A stretch of DNA of 64,000 nucleotides from Methanosaeta sp. PtaU1.Bin112. Lineage in GTDB: Archaea; Halobacteriota; Methanosarcinia; Methanotrichales; Methanotrichaceae. The stretch is from the NCBI GenBank assembly GCA_002067705.1, contig MVRL01000090.1, positions 1 to 64,000 on the forward strand. Reading direction: 5' to 3'. The notes below the pieces were generated by a model, which did not search any database, was not told where the DNA came from, and saw nothing but the letters and a program-made list of their open reading frames with translations. Below, in pieces: positions 34,812 to 42,652 of this stretch. Position numbers and translations under genes: made by a program. Numbering within the stretch: the stretch's first letter is position 1; every line of letters begins with the position of its first letter.

Positions 34812-35869
34812 CTTGATCTGCCTCTCAGTGATGCAAGATAGTCATCCAGGGAAGAGGAAGGCGGATTTGTCTCCCTTCTCTCCACTCGTTTCTCTGGAGG
34901 TTTAACGGCACGCACCTCTATTCGGCCAATGGTGACTTTTATGGAAGGCTGGATCTGTCCGGACTGCTCCTGAGATGCCACAATTGGTTTTTGCAGCTTT
35001 TTTGGCTGCTCTATCTTAAAAGCCGGTGAAGATGCTATAATATCATGCATCAATTCCTGGCTGGACACCAGCTTCTCGCCTGGCAAAACTGAATTTTCAT
35101 TTTGCCGGAAACTTCCCATTAAATTTGGCTCCATCAGCTGGCTGCCCAAAGCCCTCCTCTTTTCGGTTCCACTCTCCATATTGCCGCCATTTTCATTGCT
35201 TCGCTCTGAAACGCTGCTCTCTAAATAGCTTTTATCAATTTTGGAGAAAATCATCTCAGAATTCTCCGTCTGCTGATGGTGCCTGCTCTGCGGAGGATTT
35301 CCCATCTGCCGGAGATGTCCTGTATGCTGGGAATTCCAGACACCGTATTTCTGAGGAGGAGCATCATGAAGATTGCCATAATCCAATCCCGTAGCGCCAT
35401 CATCCTTGCCGATTGCAGGCGGTTTGGCTTCATCGCTTTGATTATCATCCGCTCTCTGATTTTCGCCCGAATGCTGCAAATCCCTCAGAGCGATAGGAGC
35501 GGATTTTCCTGCCAGTTCTTCAGGATCTTTCTCGATACGATCCGATTCCAATGGCGCAATTTCGTCATTTGTATCAGCAATCAGGCATCCAGCAGAATTT
35601 TTGGATACAGTAGACATCAATTTGATAGGCAAATTTGTAAGAGGCATATCTCCGGATCGGACGACATCAGCATCTAGATCGGTAGTTTCAATAGCTTCTC
35701 TTCTTCTCTGCCCAGACGACCTTAAGCGGAAAGCATCTTCAGCCGGAACTATCGATGAAATGAGAAGCTCCTGGCTAAATGCAGGCTCAAAGAGCGATGG
35801 AACACGCGGCTGCAGGAAATTTTGCTTTCCTGAGGCTCTTCTAGCCAGATTTTCCAGATAGTCGCTCAT
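34808..35869 (-). CDS. eCIS-associated, largely disordered protein with conserved ends
   Basis: A 353-residue protein. The N-terminus 'MSDYLENLARRASGKQNFLQ' plus 'PRVPSLFEPAF' and the C-terminus 'IKVTIGRIEVRAVKPPEKR' plus 'SSLDDYLASLRGRSR' match patterns I recall from phage-tail-like loci, where both ends are conserved around a variable middle. The middle (about 40-310) is rich in Ser, Asn, Gln, Pro and Glu with no predicted fold. A longer frame starts at 36007, but the ATG at 35869 overlaps the previous stop (ATGA). Function is unknown; it is one candidate for the missing tape measure or for a cap-linked tether. Confidence 0.75.
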   Translation of the reverse strand: MSDYLENLARRASGKQNFLQPRVPSLFEPAFSQELLISSIVPAEDAFRLRSSGQRRREAIETTDLDADVVRSGDMPLTNLPIKLMSTVSKNSAGCLIADTNDEIAPLESDRIEKDPEELAGKSAPIALRDLQHSGENQRADDNQSDEAKPPAIGKDDGATGLDYGNLHDAPPQKYGVWNSQHTGHLRQMGNPPQSRHHQQTENSEMIFSKIDKSYLESSVSERSNENGGNMESGTEKRRALGSQLMEPNLMGSFRQNENSVLPGEKLVSSQELMHDIIASSPAFKIEQPKKLQKPIVASQEQSGQIQPSIKVTIGRIEVRAVKPPEKRVERRETNPPSSSLDDYLASLRGRSR

Positions 35870-36615
35870 TTGCCCACCATTTCCATGTAGAGCTGTCTCT
35901 TCCACTGACTCATGCCTACAATCTCCTTCTCGCTCCAGCCGTAGGCCGATGCCAGAATATGCACCTCTCTGAGGGTGCGAAGGGCCCATATGTCGATCTC
36001 CATGCAAAAAAAAGTGGCAATATCAAAGACCCTTTGCCAATCTGACCCACAGGAGGGACATATTAGATTTATCTCAATATTGGCCTGCGGATCGATCTCT
36101 CTCATCCGCTTAGAAATTTCTTCCCTGCTGCGTTCCGGGATAAGGATATCATTGCTGCGAATATTGCTGCAAACCAGGCCATTTCTTCGAATCTGAGTAA
36201 TGCAACGCCTGAGCACCAAATCTTTTGCCTTTTCGATGTTATTGTGCCCGGAAATGGCAATGAGATCGCTGCCAGTCGGAAGCCTGAAATCGATTTCATA
36301 TTCGCCGGATATAATTGAAAAGCTTTCAGTTGAAATGTCGGATGCATTTGCTTTTAAATCAGGCATCCTCATAGGTAGATCGAGGAGACTATTGCAGACC
36401 GGGCAGCTCTCAAGACAATTGATCATCGGTCCAAAGGTGAGATCTCGCAGATCCATGAGAGCTGCATCGATTTTCCCGATGCTCATGGAGAGAAGATCAT
36501 CCATCTCCAAATCATCACGAGCTGCTGCCAGCAGCAATAGGGAGCGCTGCGAAATAGGGTAAGCATGCCCCTGCTCCCAGACATCGAGCAACTGCAAAGC
36601 CGTTAAGCCTTTCAT
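35866..36615 (-). CDS. eCIS zinc-ribbon protein, likely baseplate-hub assembly factor
   Basis: A 249-residue protein. A four-Cys zinc site is split: C102-x2-C in 'ESCPVCNSLLDLPMR' near residue 70 and 'ICPSCGSDWQRVFDIATFFC' near residue 200. The C-terminal helices 'MEIDIWALRTLREVHILASA' and 'YGWSEKEIVGMSQWKRQLYM' resemble the phage T4 baseplate-hub chaperone class that appears in this position of other eCIS loci. It probably helps fold or assemble baseplate parts and is not in the final particle; this is inference. The ribosome-binding site is AAGGAA. It follows the tube gene by 32 bases. Confidence 0.65.
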   Translation of the reverse strand: MKGLTALQLLDVWEQGHAYPISQRSLLLLAAARDDLEMDDLLSMSIGKIDAALMDLRDLTFGPMINCLESCPVCNSLLDLPMRMPDLKANASDISTESFSIISGEYEIDFRLPTGSDLIAISGHNNIEKAKDLVLRRCITQIRRNGLVCSNIRSNDILIPERSREEISKRMREIDPQANIEINLICPSCGSDWQRVFDIATFFCMEIDIWALRTLREVHILASAYGWSEKEIVGMSQWKRQLYMEMVGK

Positions 36616-36647
36616 ACTGGAAAGTTCCTTAGCTATCCGCTGATGAG

Positions 36648-37172
36648 CTACTCAGGCAGCACCTTCTCCTCAGGCTCAGAGACGCTCTTATCCCTTTCCC
36701 AGCCCTCATTTTCCAGCTTGATGGTCTGAATGGCCACAGCGTTGGCATTGGCATCCAGATCAGGAATGGCCTGATACTCCGAAACCCAGCACCTATAGAC
36801 AAAGTAGGATATTGCCAGCTGGCCGGCTTCATTGTAGACCTCTATGGTTATGTCCTTGCGGAAATCCTTCAGGGAGACCTCCGAGCTGAGACCAGCGCCG
36901 AAATTCCAGACTTTGCTGGCCCACTTCTCAAACTCCAGATCGTGGGTGACGCCCCTCTCCAGGGTTATGGCCTCAAACTCAGTTCTGCCCGGAGACTTTC
37001 TGGAGCTGCTCGGATCGCCGCCTTCACGATGCTTGACCACCTCAGTGGTTCTTTTAAGAGCGCCTACCTTGCTGATACCTGCCACATAACGGCCATCCCA
37101 CTTGACTCTGAACTTAAAATTTTTGTATGGATCGAATCTCTGCGGCTGTACGTTAACGCTAAACTGTGCCAT
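36648..37172 (-). CDS. eCIS inner tube protein (gp19/Hcp-like, Afp1-like)
   Basis: A 174-residue T4 gp19-like tube protein: 'FDPYKNFKFRVKWDGRYVAG' then 'ISKVGALKRTTEVVKHREGG', 'TEFEAITLERGVTHDLEFEK', 'WASKVWNFG' and 'VYRCWVSEYQAIPDLDANAN' in family order. It stacks as hexameric rings forming the rigid tube that is driven into the target and can hold cargo. Only one tube gene is present, whereas Afp has two. A strong Shine-Dalgarno AAAGGAGGT lies 13 bases upstream, unlike the weaker sites of later genes, which fits the need for many copies. Confidence 0.92.
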   Translation of the reverse strand: MAQFSVNVQPQRFDPYKNFKFRVKWDGRYVAGISKVGALKRTTEVVKHREGGDPSSSRKSPGRTEFEAITLERGVTHDLEFEKWASKVWNFGAGLSSEVSLKDFRKDITIEVYNEAGQLAISYFVYRCWVSEYQAIPDLDANANAVAIQTIKLENEGWERDKSVSEPEEKVLPE

Positions 37173-37188
37173 AATTGCTGAACCTCCT

Positions 37189-38919
37189 TTAAGTCTGGAC
37201 CTGACCTGCTATCTGCTGCAACTTTATTACTACGAATTCCGCCGGCTTGAGGGGCGCAAATCCCACTACAACGTTCACAATGCCAGAATCAATTTCGCTC
37301 TGGGTAGTGGTCTCGCGATCGCATTTGACGAAATAGGCCTCTTTGGGAGTCGCGCCCTGAAAAGCACCCTGCCGGAAGAGGTTATGCATGAATGCGCCTG
37401 CATTCAGTCGAATTTGCGACCAGAGTGGCTCATCATTTGGTTCAAATACCGCCCACTTAAGGCCCCGGAAGAGGCTCTCCTCTATGAATAACGCTGTGCG
37501 CCTGACAGGAATATACTTCCATTCTGAAGCAAGGCGATCATCCCCTTGCAGCGTCCTGGCTCCCCACACCACCCGCCCTGCAGGAGGAAGCGCCCTAAGG
37601 CAATTTATCCCCAGGGGATTGAGCTCTCCATTTTCAGCATCTGTGAGTGAAACGCTCAACTGAGGGACGCCCACCAGTGAAGCTTCCAGGCCAGCCGGAG
37701 CCTTCCATACGCCGCGCTGCATATCAGTGCGGGCAAATATGCCGGCCACCGCACCACAGGGAACGAAGTCTTCCATCTGATTATTGCGAAGCGGATTAGG
37801 CTGCTTCAATCTAGGGAAAAACAACGCTGCATTCTTGCTTTTCGTTCCCAGATTATCCACCTGCTCCTTTGCAGTCTTCTTGCTCTTCCATTCGCTAGGC
37901 GAATCTATGAGAAGCATGGCCCTTCTTTTCTCACAATAGGCTGCGGCAGCAGAGATCAGAGCGGAATCGACATTTTCTGCCGAATTATATGGAGGGATGC
38001 ATAGGATATTAAATAAGTCGACCTGTTCGAGAGCATAGAGTCCTTTCTTATTAGTCTCAGCCCCATCCTGAATGAAATTGCTGGCATCTGTTAAAGGCAC
38101 TCCATCCGAGCCTTCCATTTCTGTTTTTTTCGTAGCAATAGTTGATCTAGCTGCAGTGATGGCGGCCTCTAAGGCAGCGATCTCGCTATCAGTTGGTGAT
38201 GGAGTCGCTTTTTTTGCAGCTTCAAGCTTCTTCTTGGCCTCTTTGCATTCTGATTCTGCTTCCGTCACATCATCGCTGCTTGATATAACGCCAAGCGTCT
38301 GACTTGCAGGATAACTTACAGCATCATCCCAGCGCACCAGTCTTGATTCGTTCTCCAGTACTCTGCAGAGGCTACGTGGACTCTCCTTAATTGACAGATT
38401 GAGGAATTTCTCAGTGATTCCATTTGGGCCAATGTCGGTGACAGTCAGGTTGAATAGGTCGGCTTTGGTCAATCCCATGCGCAGGGCCACATCCTCTGAG
38501 ACATCATAGTCGATTGTTGCCCTGAGATTTGCACCCCACTTCCCTTCGTAAGCAGCTTCGAGATTGATATCTCCGATCGACGTTCCGCTCGCATCTTTGA
38601 TATTGATATTCATCTTGGCCTTCGCTGACGGCGCATTGGGGGTGATTAGATCCGAATTGTAAAGTCTGACGATAATGGCCTGGCTTCCGCCATTCAGAAA
38701 GAAATCCCGCACCGCATATCCAAGAGCGCTTTCAATCCAGAGTCCTCCAAATATGCGTTCGAAATCACTATAGCTGTTTATCGTCGTGGCCACATCGGTC
38801 GGACCTCTCAGAGCGCGGCCAAAGAAGGCGGCTATCGAGGTAGCGACTCCTGTTATGGTGTGCACACCGCTAGGAAGCTCCTCGATGTAGACACCTGGGT
38901 AGGTCAGCTGTGCTGGCAT
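37189..38919 (-). CDS. eCIS contractile sheath protein
   Basis: A 576-residue tail sheath protein, first gene of the train. The family start 'LTYPGVYIEELPSGVHTITG' and 'TSIAAFFGRALRGPTDVATT' is followed by the conserved C-terminal handshake region 'WKYIPVRRTALFIEESLFRG' and 'LKWAVFEPNDEPLWSQIRLN'. A predicted coiled coil at about 218-268 ('AESECKEAKKKLEAAKK' ... 'EAAITAARSTIATKKTEMEG') is inserted in the middle domain. The single gene contrasts with the three sheath genes of Afp/PVC. A Shine-Dalgarno GAGGAGAGG lies about eight bases upstream. Confidence 0.95.
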   Translation of the reverse strand: MPAQLTYPGVYIEELPSGVHTITGVATSIAAFFGRALRGPTDVATTINSYSDFERIFGGLWIESALGYAVRDFFLNGGSQAIIVRLYNSDLITPNAPSAKAKMNINIKDASGTSIGDINLEAAYEGKWGANLRATIDYDVSEDVALRMGLTKADLFNLTVTDIGPNGITEKFLNLSIKESPRSLCRVLENESRLVRWDDAVSYPASQTLGVISSSDDVTEAESECKEAKKKLEAAKKATPSPTDSEIAALEAAITAARSTIATKKTEMEGSDGVPLTDASNFIQDGAETNKKGLYALEQVDLFNILCIPPYNSAENVDSALISAAAAYCEKRRAMLLIDSPSEWKSKKTAKEQVDNLGTKSKNAALFFPRLKQPNPLRNNQMEDFVPCGAVAGIFARTDMQRGVWKAPAGLEASLVGVPQLSVSLTDAENGELNPLGINCLRALPPAGRVVWGARTLQGDDRLASEWKYIPVRRTALFIEESLFRGLKWAVFEPNDEPLWSQIRLNAGAFMHNLFRQGAFQGATPKEAYFVKCDRETTTQSEIDSGIVNVVVGFAPLKPAEFVVIKLQQIAGQVQT

Positions 38920-39356
38920 TAATATCCTCTCCTCTATTTATATAATTTATAATAGAATTCCAAATAGCGGCCCTAATAATCGCTAGGAGCAGATAGCTTC
39001 AAAACGATTGGCGCAAAAAGCATCCACTAATTCATGGAGTCTCATCGCCCAATTGCTCGCTCCAGATCAATTCAGCGATTTGCCTCAGAATAGAGGCAAA
39101 AATACCTTATTACTATCAAGCCTAATATGGCATTATTCAATTTTTTGGCCAATACAATAACTCTGGAACAATTTGAGTTTAATTTTGTTAATTGGATCAA
39201 GATATATATTCTTTTCGGGTAAGAGAAAAATTATCGAGGACTTTAAGTTGCTTGGTAATATGATCCATGAAAAGATAGGCAGAAAAATATGAAAGAGACA
39301 ATAAGATAGAGAAAAATAAAAAATAGTAATTAGATAGGAAAGATACATGCTGCTCA
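38920..39356. promoter_or_regulatory. Upstream region of the eCIS train
   Basis: This 437-base AT-rich gap must hold the eCIS promoter unless transcription starts further up. TATA-like stretches are abundant (for example ttatataaat and tattataaat between 38934 and 38955 on the minus strand). Those nearest the sheath would place transcription start downstream of the ribosome-binding site, so the functional box is probably further up. No operator-like palindrome stands out. Confidence 0.4.
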
Positions 39357-39357
39357 T
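39133..39357 (-). CDS. Possible 74-residue membrane protein
   Basis: The ATG overlaps the stop of the 175-residue gene (TAATG), which would allow translational coupling. The product has a long hydrophobic stretch at about 5-33 ('YLSYLITIFYFSLSYCLFHI') and a basic tail. The DNA is very AT-rich and another minus frame is also open over the same bases, so it may be chance. If real, it would be the only membrane protein close to the eCIS. Confidence 0.25.
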   Translation of the reverse strand: MSSMYLSYLITIFYFSLSYCLFHIFLPIFSWIILPSNLKSSIIFLLPEKNIYLDPINKIKLKLFQSYCIGQKIE

Positions 39358-39884
39358 TATGAAATATCTTCTTTTGCGGTTTGACCGATTCTCTCCTGGA
39401 TCTTTTTATAGGCCGAAATGAGGATACCCATATCACAAGTATTTCCTTGGGACTTAATGCGATCTACTTCAAGGAGAAAGAGGCAGACAAATTCATCCTC
39501 AATCTTGTTCATCTCAGCAAATCTCATAGCTATCCTTTTAAGCTGAACTCTATTCGAATAGCTTTTAGGAAAATCTCCATTTATAAGATTAAAAATAAGC
39601 CCGCACCCAGAATGGCCGAAAGTCGGAGTAGATGGGCCGATAGAGGTCGGTATATAGTCCTTGAATGTATGACCCTGGATGAATTCACCACACTCGCAAA
39701 GAATGGTTCGTTTTATTATTTTAATCGCCCCCAGCTTGTTATTTATCAGAACTCTCAGAGGATAAAAGGCAGATAGGGGCATTCTTGACAGAGAAGGCTT
39801 GGCCCTAAGTCTGGCTTTCAAGGTCCGCGAAGAGATGATTTCTATTATGCTATGATGCAATGATATTTGATCATTTAAAAACAT
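39357..39884 (-). CDS. Unknown 175-residue Cys-containing protein upstream of the eCIS
   Basis: A soluble protein, same strand as the eCIS and 437 bases before the sheath. The centre looks conserved and metal- or substrate-binding: 'CECGEFIQGHTFKDYIPTSI' followed by 'GPSTPTFGHSGCGLIFNL', with C-x-C, a third Cys and His residues. The C-terminal half is helical ('MRFAEMNKIEDEFVCLFLLE'). Residues 23-35 ('KARLRAKPSLSRM') resemble residues 11-25 of the second DUF4157 protein. I do not recognise the family. It may be a regulator or accessory part of the eCIS, or an unrelated neighbour. Confidence 0.6.
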   Translation of the reverse strand: MFLNDQISLHHSIIEIISSRTLKARLRAKPSLSRMPLSAFYPLRVLINNKLGAIKIIKRTILCECGEFIQGHTFKDYIPTSIGPSTPTFGHSGCGLIFNLINGDFPKSYSNRVQLKRIAMRFAEMNKIEDEFVCLFLLEVDRIKSQGNTCDMGILISAYKKIQERIGQTAKEDIS

Positions 39885-41278
39885 TATGATGATGTTTTTT
39901 TGGGCAGGTTAATCTAGGTTTTCTCTATGTCAAGTGCTGTAGATATGCATATCCATATGATGTTACCCGATATTAACGCCTTAAGAATCACAAAAAAAGG
40001 ATTATCAATAAAGGCAATATTCATTCATGAAATGTGCTGCTTATCCATTTCATAATATCTCTAACTTTTCGTCTCAAAGTATTTATCAAGTTCAAAATAA
40101 TATAGTAATTAAAGTTAAATAATAGTATTATATAAGTCAATACAAATATAATTATAAAATATTAATAAATTAATTAACATATATAATAAAATAAATAAAA
40201 ATATTAATAAATATAAAAATATTCTAAATTAATTATACACAATATTAATTTAATAATAAAAATTACAATAATAATATAAATCAAAGATAAAAATATTTAT
40301 AGATAAACTAATAAGTATGTACAAAGATAATACAAAATTTATAAATATACATAATTAAAACTTTTTAAAGCTAATTATTTATTTTAAATTAATAGTTTTA
40401 AAATAAAAACATAACAAATTATGAAATGAAATTATGTTTCTCGGACATAGAGGCAAGCAGTAACCAAAGAGGAAAGAACATCTTCAATTGCTATCCGATA
40501 CTATATACTATGTGTATGATTTTTCCCCCCTTATCTTTTGGGCAATTTTGTTTATATTTTCATTCCATATACTATATGAATATGTCGCATCCATCGCCCA
40601 TCCTCATGCTTTTCGAGATGAAAATATGATTTAACAATCAAACGAGATTCAAAGATATATTCATTCAGATGGACTATAAGAATATCAAGCCATAATTTAA
40701 TTAATTTTGATTATTTTATAAAATATCTTTTAGATGATTACATATAGCAGTTTCTATGCATATCAATATTTATAAAATAATCTGGATCAAATTTTCAAAG
40801 GTGCTAAGTGATCTATAAAAAAATATATAAATATTAGTAAATGTTTAGATTAAAATTATAATAAATAACACATTATTAATTAATATTTTAATTAACATTC
40901 TAATAAATTTATAAGATTTCAAATTTAAAGTACCATTAAATTGATACTATTCAAACATAATATTAAATTAATAATACTATAAAATTTTAGTAAAACTAAT
41001 AATAATTAATATTAATTGTATATATTAAAATTAATAATTCATCGCAGGTTAAGTTTTAAATGTATAAATATATAAAATAATAGTTAGAGATTATAATATT
41101 ATTAATATATTATTATAATTTAGACTTTTAAAATATTTGCTTTGAAAGATGTCTGAGCAAAAAGTGAGAGTTCATAGAGAAAGGAAACCTGAAAAAGAAT
41201 CACGCTCATCTTAAAGATAGAGAATCTTTATATCGATATGGGGTTGTCATAAAGTCAAGGTGAGCCTACGGAATCGCT
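39885..41278. other. 1.4-kb extremely AT-rich gene desert
   Basis: There is no credible gene. In 40141-40260 I count only 5 G or C in 120 bases, and 40800-41140 is similar. Two such blocks flank a less biased island at about 40430-40640 that has a short open frame without protein-like character. The repeated motif atactatat occurs near 40499 and 40568. The right end holds the promoter of the glcD-like gene. Confidence 0.8.
41227..41264 (+). promoter_or_regulatory. TATA-like box and ribosome-binding site of the glcD-like operon
   Basis: The sequence tttatat at 41227-41233 is a TATA-like box about 46-52 bases before the ATG at 41279. The sequence aaggtgag at 41257-41264 is a Shine-Dalgarno-like element with 14 bases to the start. 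Together they support the assigned start. Confidence 0.45.
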
Positions 41279-42652
41279 ATGACCGATATTATGCAAGAGT
41301 TGAAGGAGATCGTCGGAGAGAGCGTCTCTTCCTCTCCAGGAGAGAGATGCTGCTATGCAGGAGATGCATCTCAAATTACCGGGATGCCTGACTTTGTTGT
41401 ACGCCCGCAAAGCACAAGCCAGGTCTCCCGCATTCTCCGATTATGCAGCAAAAGGCTCATTGCCGTCACTGCCCGTGGAGCTGGCACAGGGCTTGCGGGC
41501 GGCTGCTCTCCGGTCAGGGGCGGCATTGTCCTTGACATGTCCGCAATGAACAGGATACTGGAAATAGATATAGAAAACCAACAGGTCATCGTTGAGCCTG
41601 GCGTTGTAGCCGAGAAGCTCAATTCTGCTTTGAGGCCCTACGGCTTTTTCTTTCCGCCGGATCCTGGAAGCCTCGCCATGTGCACAATAGGAGGGATGAT
41701 CTCCAATAACAGCAGCGGCATGCGCTCTGTTAAATACGGAACGGTAAGAAATTATGTCCTTGATCTGGAGGTAGTGCTTGCTGACGGAAAAGTCCTCCAT
41801 ACCGGTAAAAAGGTGCTCAAATCATCAGCAGGATATGATCTTACCCGGCTCTTTGTGGGATCGGAGGGAACGCTGGGAATCATCACCCAGGCTGGATTGA
41901 AGATATCCCCACTGCCCAGCGCCAGAAAATTGATCCTGGCATGCTTTGAAGAAGCAGAGATTGCCGGCCAGGCAGTAATAGAGATCTTTGCCAGCGGCAT
42001 AACACCCTCTGCCTGCGAGATTCTCGACAGAACAACTCTTCAGGTCCTGAAGCTCTGCGATCCCTTGCTTGCCATACCAGAGGATGGAGATATAATCCTA
42101 TTCGAGGTGGACGGAACTGAGCAATCGACCTCTGAAGCGGCAGAGCAGATCTGCCAGATAAGCCAGCATACAGCTAAAAGCGTGAGAATTGCTTTAGGCA
42201 GGGAGATGGATAGCATCTGGGCAGCAAGGAGGCTGGTGGGAGCCGCCATATCCCGGCTTGATCCCAGCAAGACTCGAATTTATATGGGGGAAGATGTGGG
42301 TGTCCCCATTAAGGAGATTCCAGCGCTCATCAAGAAGGTACAGCAGATCACCACTAAGCTAGACATCCCGGCAATGAAATACGGACACATTGGAGACGGA
42401 AATCTGCATGTCGCTCTCTTCATTGATGTCATGAGCGAAGAGCAATGGCAGAAGCTTCAATTGGCAGCGGATAGAATTCACAGGGCGGCAATGGAGTTGG
42501 GCGGAACGGTCAGCTCCGAGCATGGAATCGGCCTTGCCCGCGCCCATTATCTTCCAGAGCAAATGGGCGATGAGGCATTCATAGTGATGCGATCAATCAA
42601 AAATGCCCTGGACAGCCAGGGAATCCTCAATCCGGGAAAGATGGGGCTCTAA
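41279..42652 (+). CDS. FAD-linked oxidase (glycolate oxidase GlcD / D-lactate dehydrogenase type)
   Basis: A 457-residue flavoprotein of the PCMH-type FAD family. The FAD-binding 'VTARGAGTGLAGGCSPVRGG' and 'GGMISNNSSGMRSVKYG' lie in the N-terminal domain. The C-terminal oxidase domain shows 'KYGHIGDGNLHVALFID' and 'SSEHGIGLARAHYLPEQ', which carry the catalytic histidines. It oxidises a 2-hydroxyacid such as glycolate or D-lactate to the 2-oxoacid. The downstream Fe-S gene overlaps its stop by one base (TAATG), so the two form a GlcD/GlcF-like complex. Which 2-hydroxyacid, and which acceptor in a methanogen, remains open. Confidence 0.88.
   Translation: MTDIMQELKEIVGESVSSSPGERCCYAGDASQITGMPDFVVRPQSTSQVSRILRLCSKRLIAVTARGAGTGLAGGCSPVRGGIVLDMSAMNRILEIDIENQQVIVEPGVVAEKLNSALRPYGFFFPPDPGSLAMCTIGGMISNNSSGMRSVKYGTVRNYVLDLEVVLADGKVLHTGKKVLKSSAGYDLTRLFVGSEGTLGIITQAGLKISPLPSARKLILACFEEAEIAGQAVIEIFASGITPSACEILDRTTLQVLKLCDPLLAIPEDGDIILFEVDGTEQSTSEAAEQICQISQHTAKSVRIALGREMDSIWAARRLVGAAISRLDPSKTRIYMGEDVGVPIKEIPALIKKVQQITTKLDIPAMKYGHIGDGNLHVALFIDVMSEEQWQKLQLAADRIHRAAMELGGTVSSEHGIGLARAHYLPEQMGDEAFIVMRSIKNALDSQGILNPGKMGL

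Noticed and set aside
13757-38919. Interpretation as a prophage
   Set aside because: No capsid, portal, terminase, lysis or integrase genes; the ATPase, DUF4255 and DUF4157 genes are typical of eCIS.
13757-38919. Interpretation as a type VI secretion system
   Set aside because: No TssJLM membrane complex or ClpV; the sheath is a single long protein, and DUF4255 and LysM proteins are present.
40426-40629. 67-codon frame in the AT-rich desert
   Set aside because: No ribosome-binding site, unusual composition and no recognisable pattern; more likely chance or part of a non-coding RNA.
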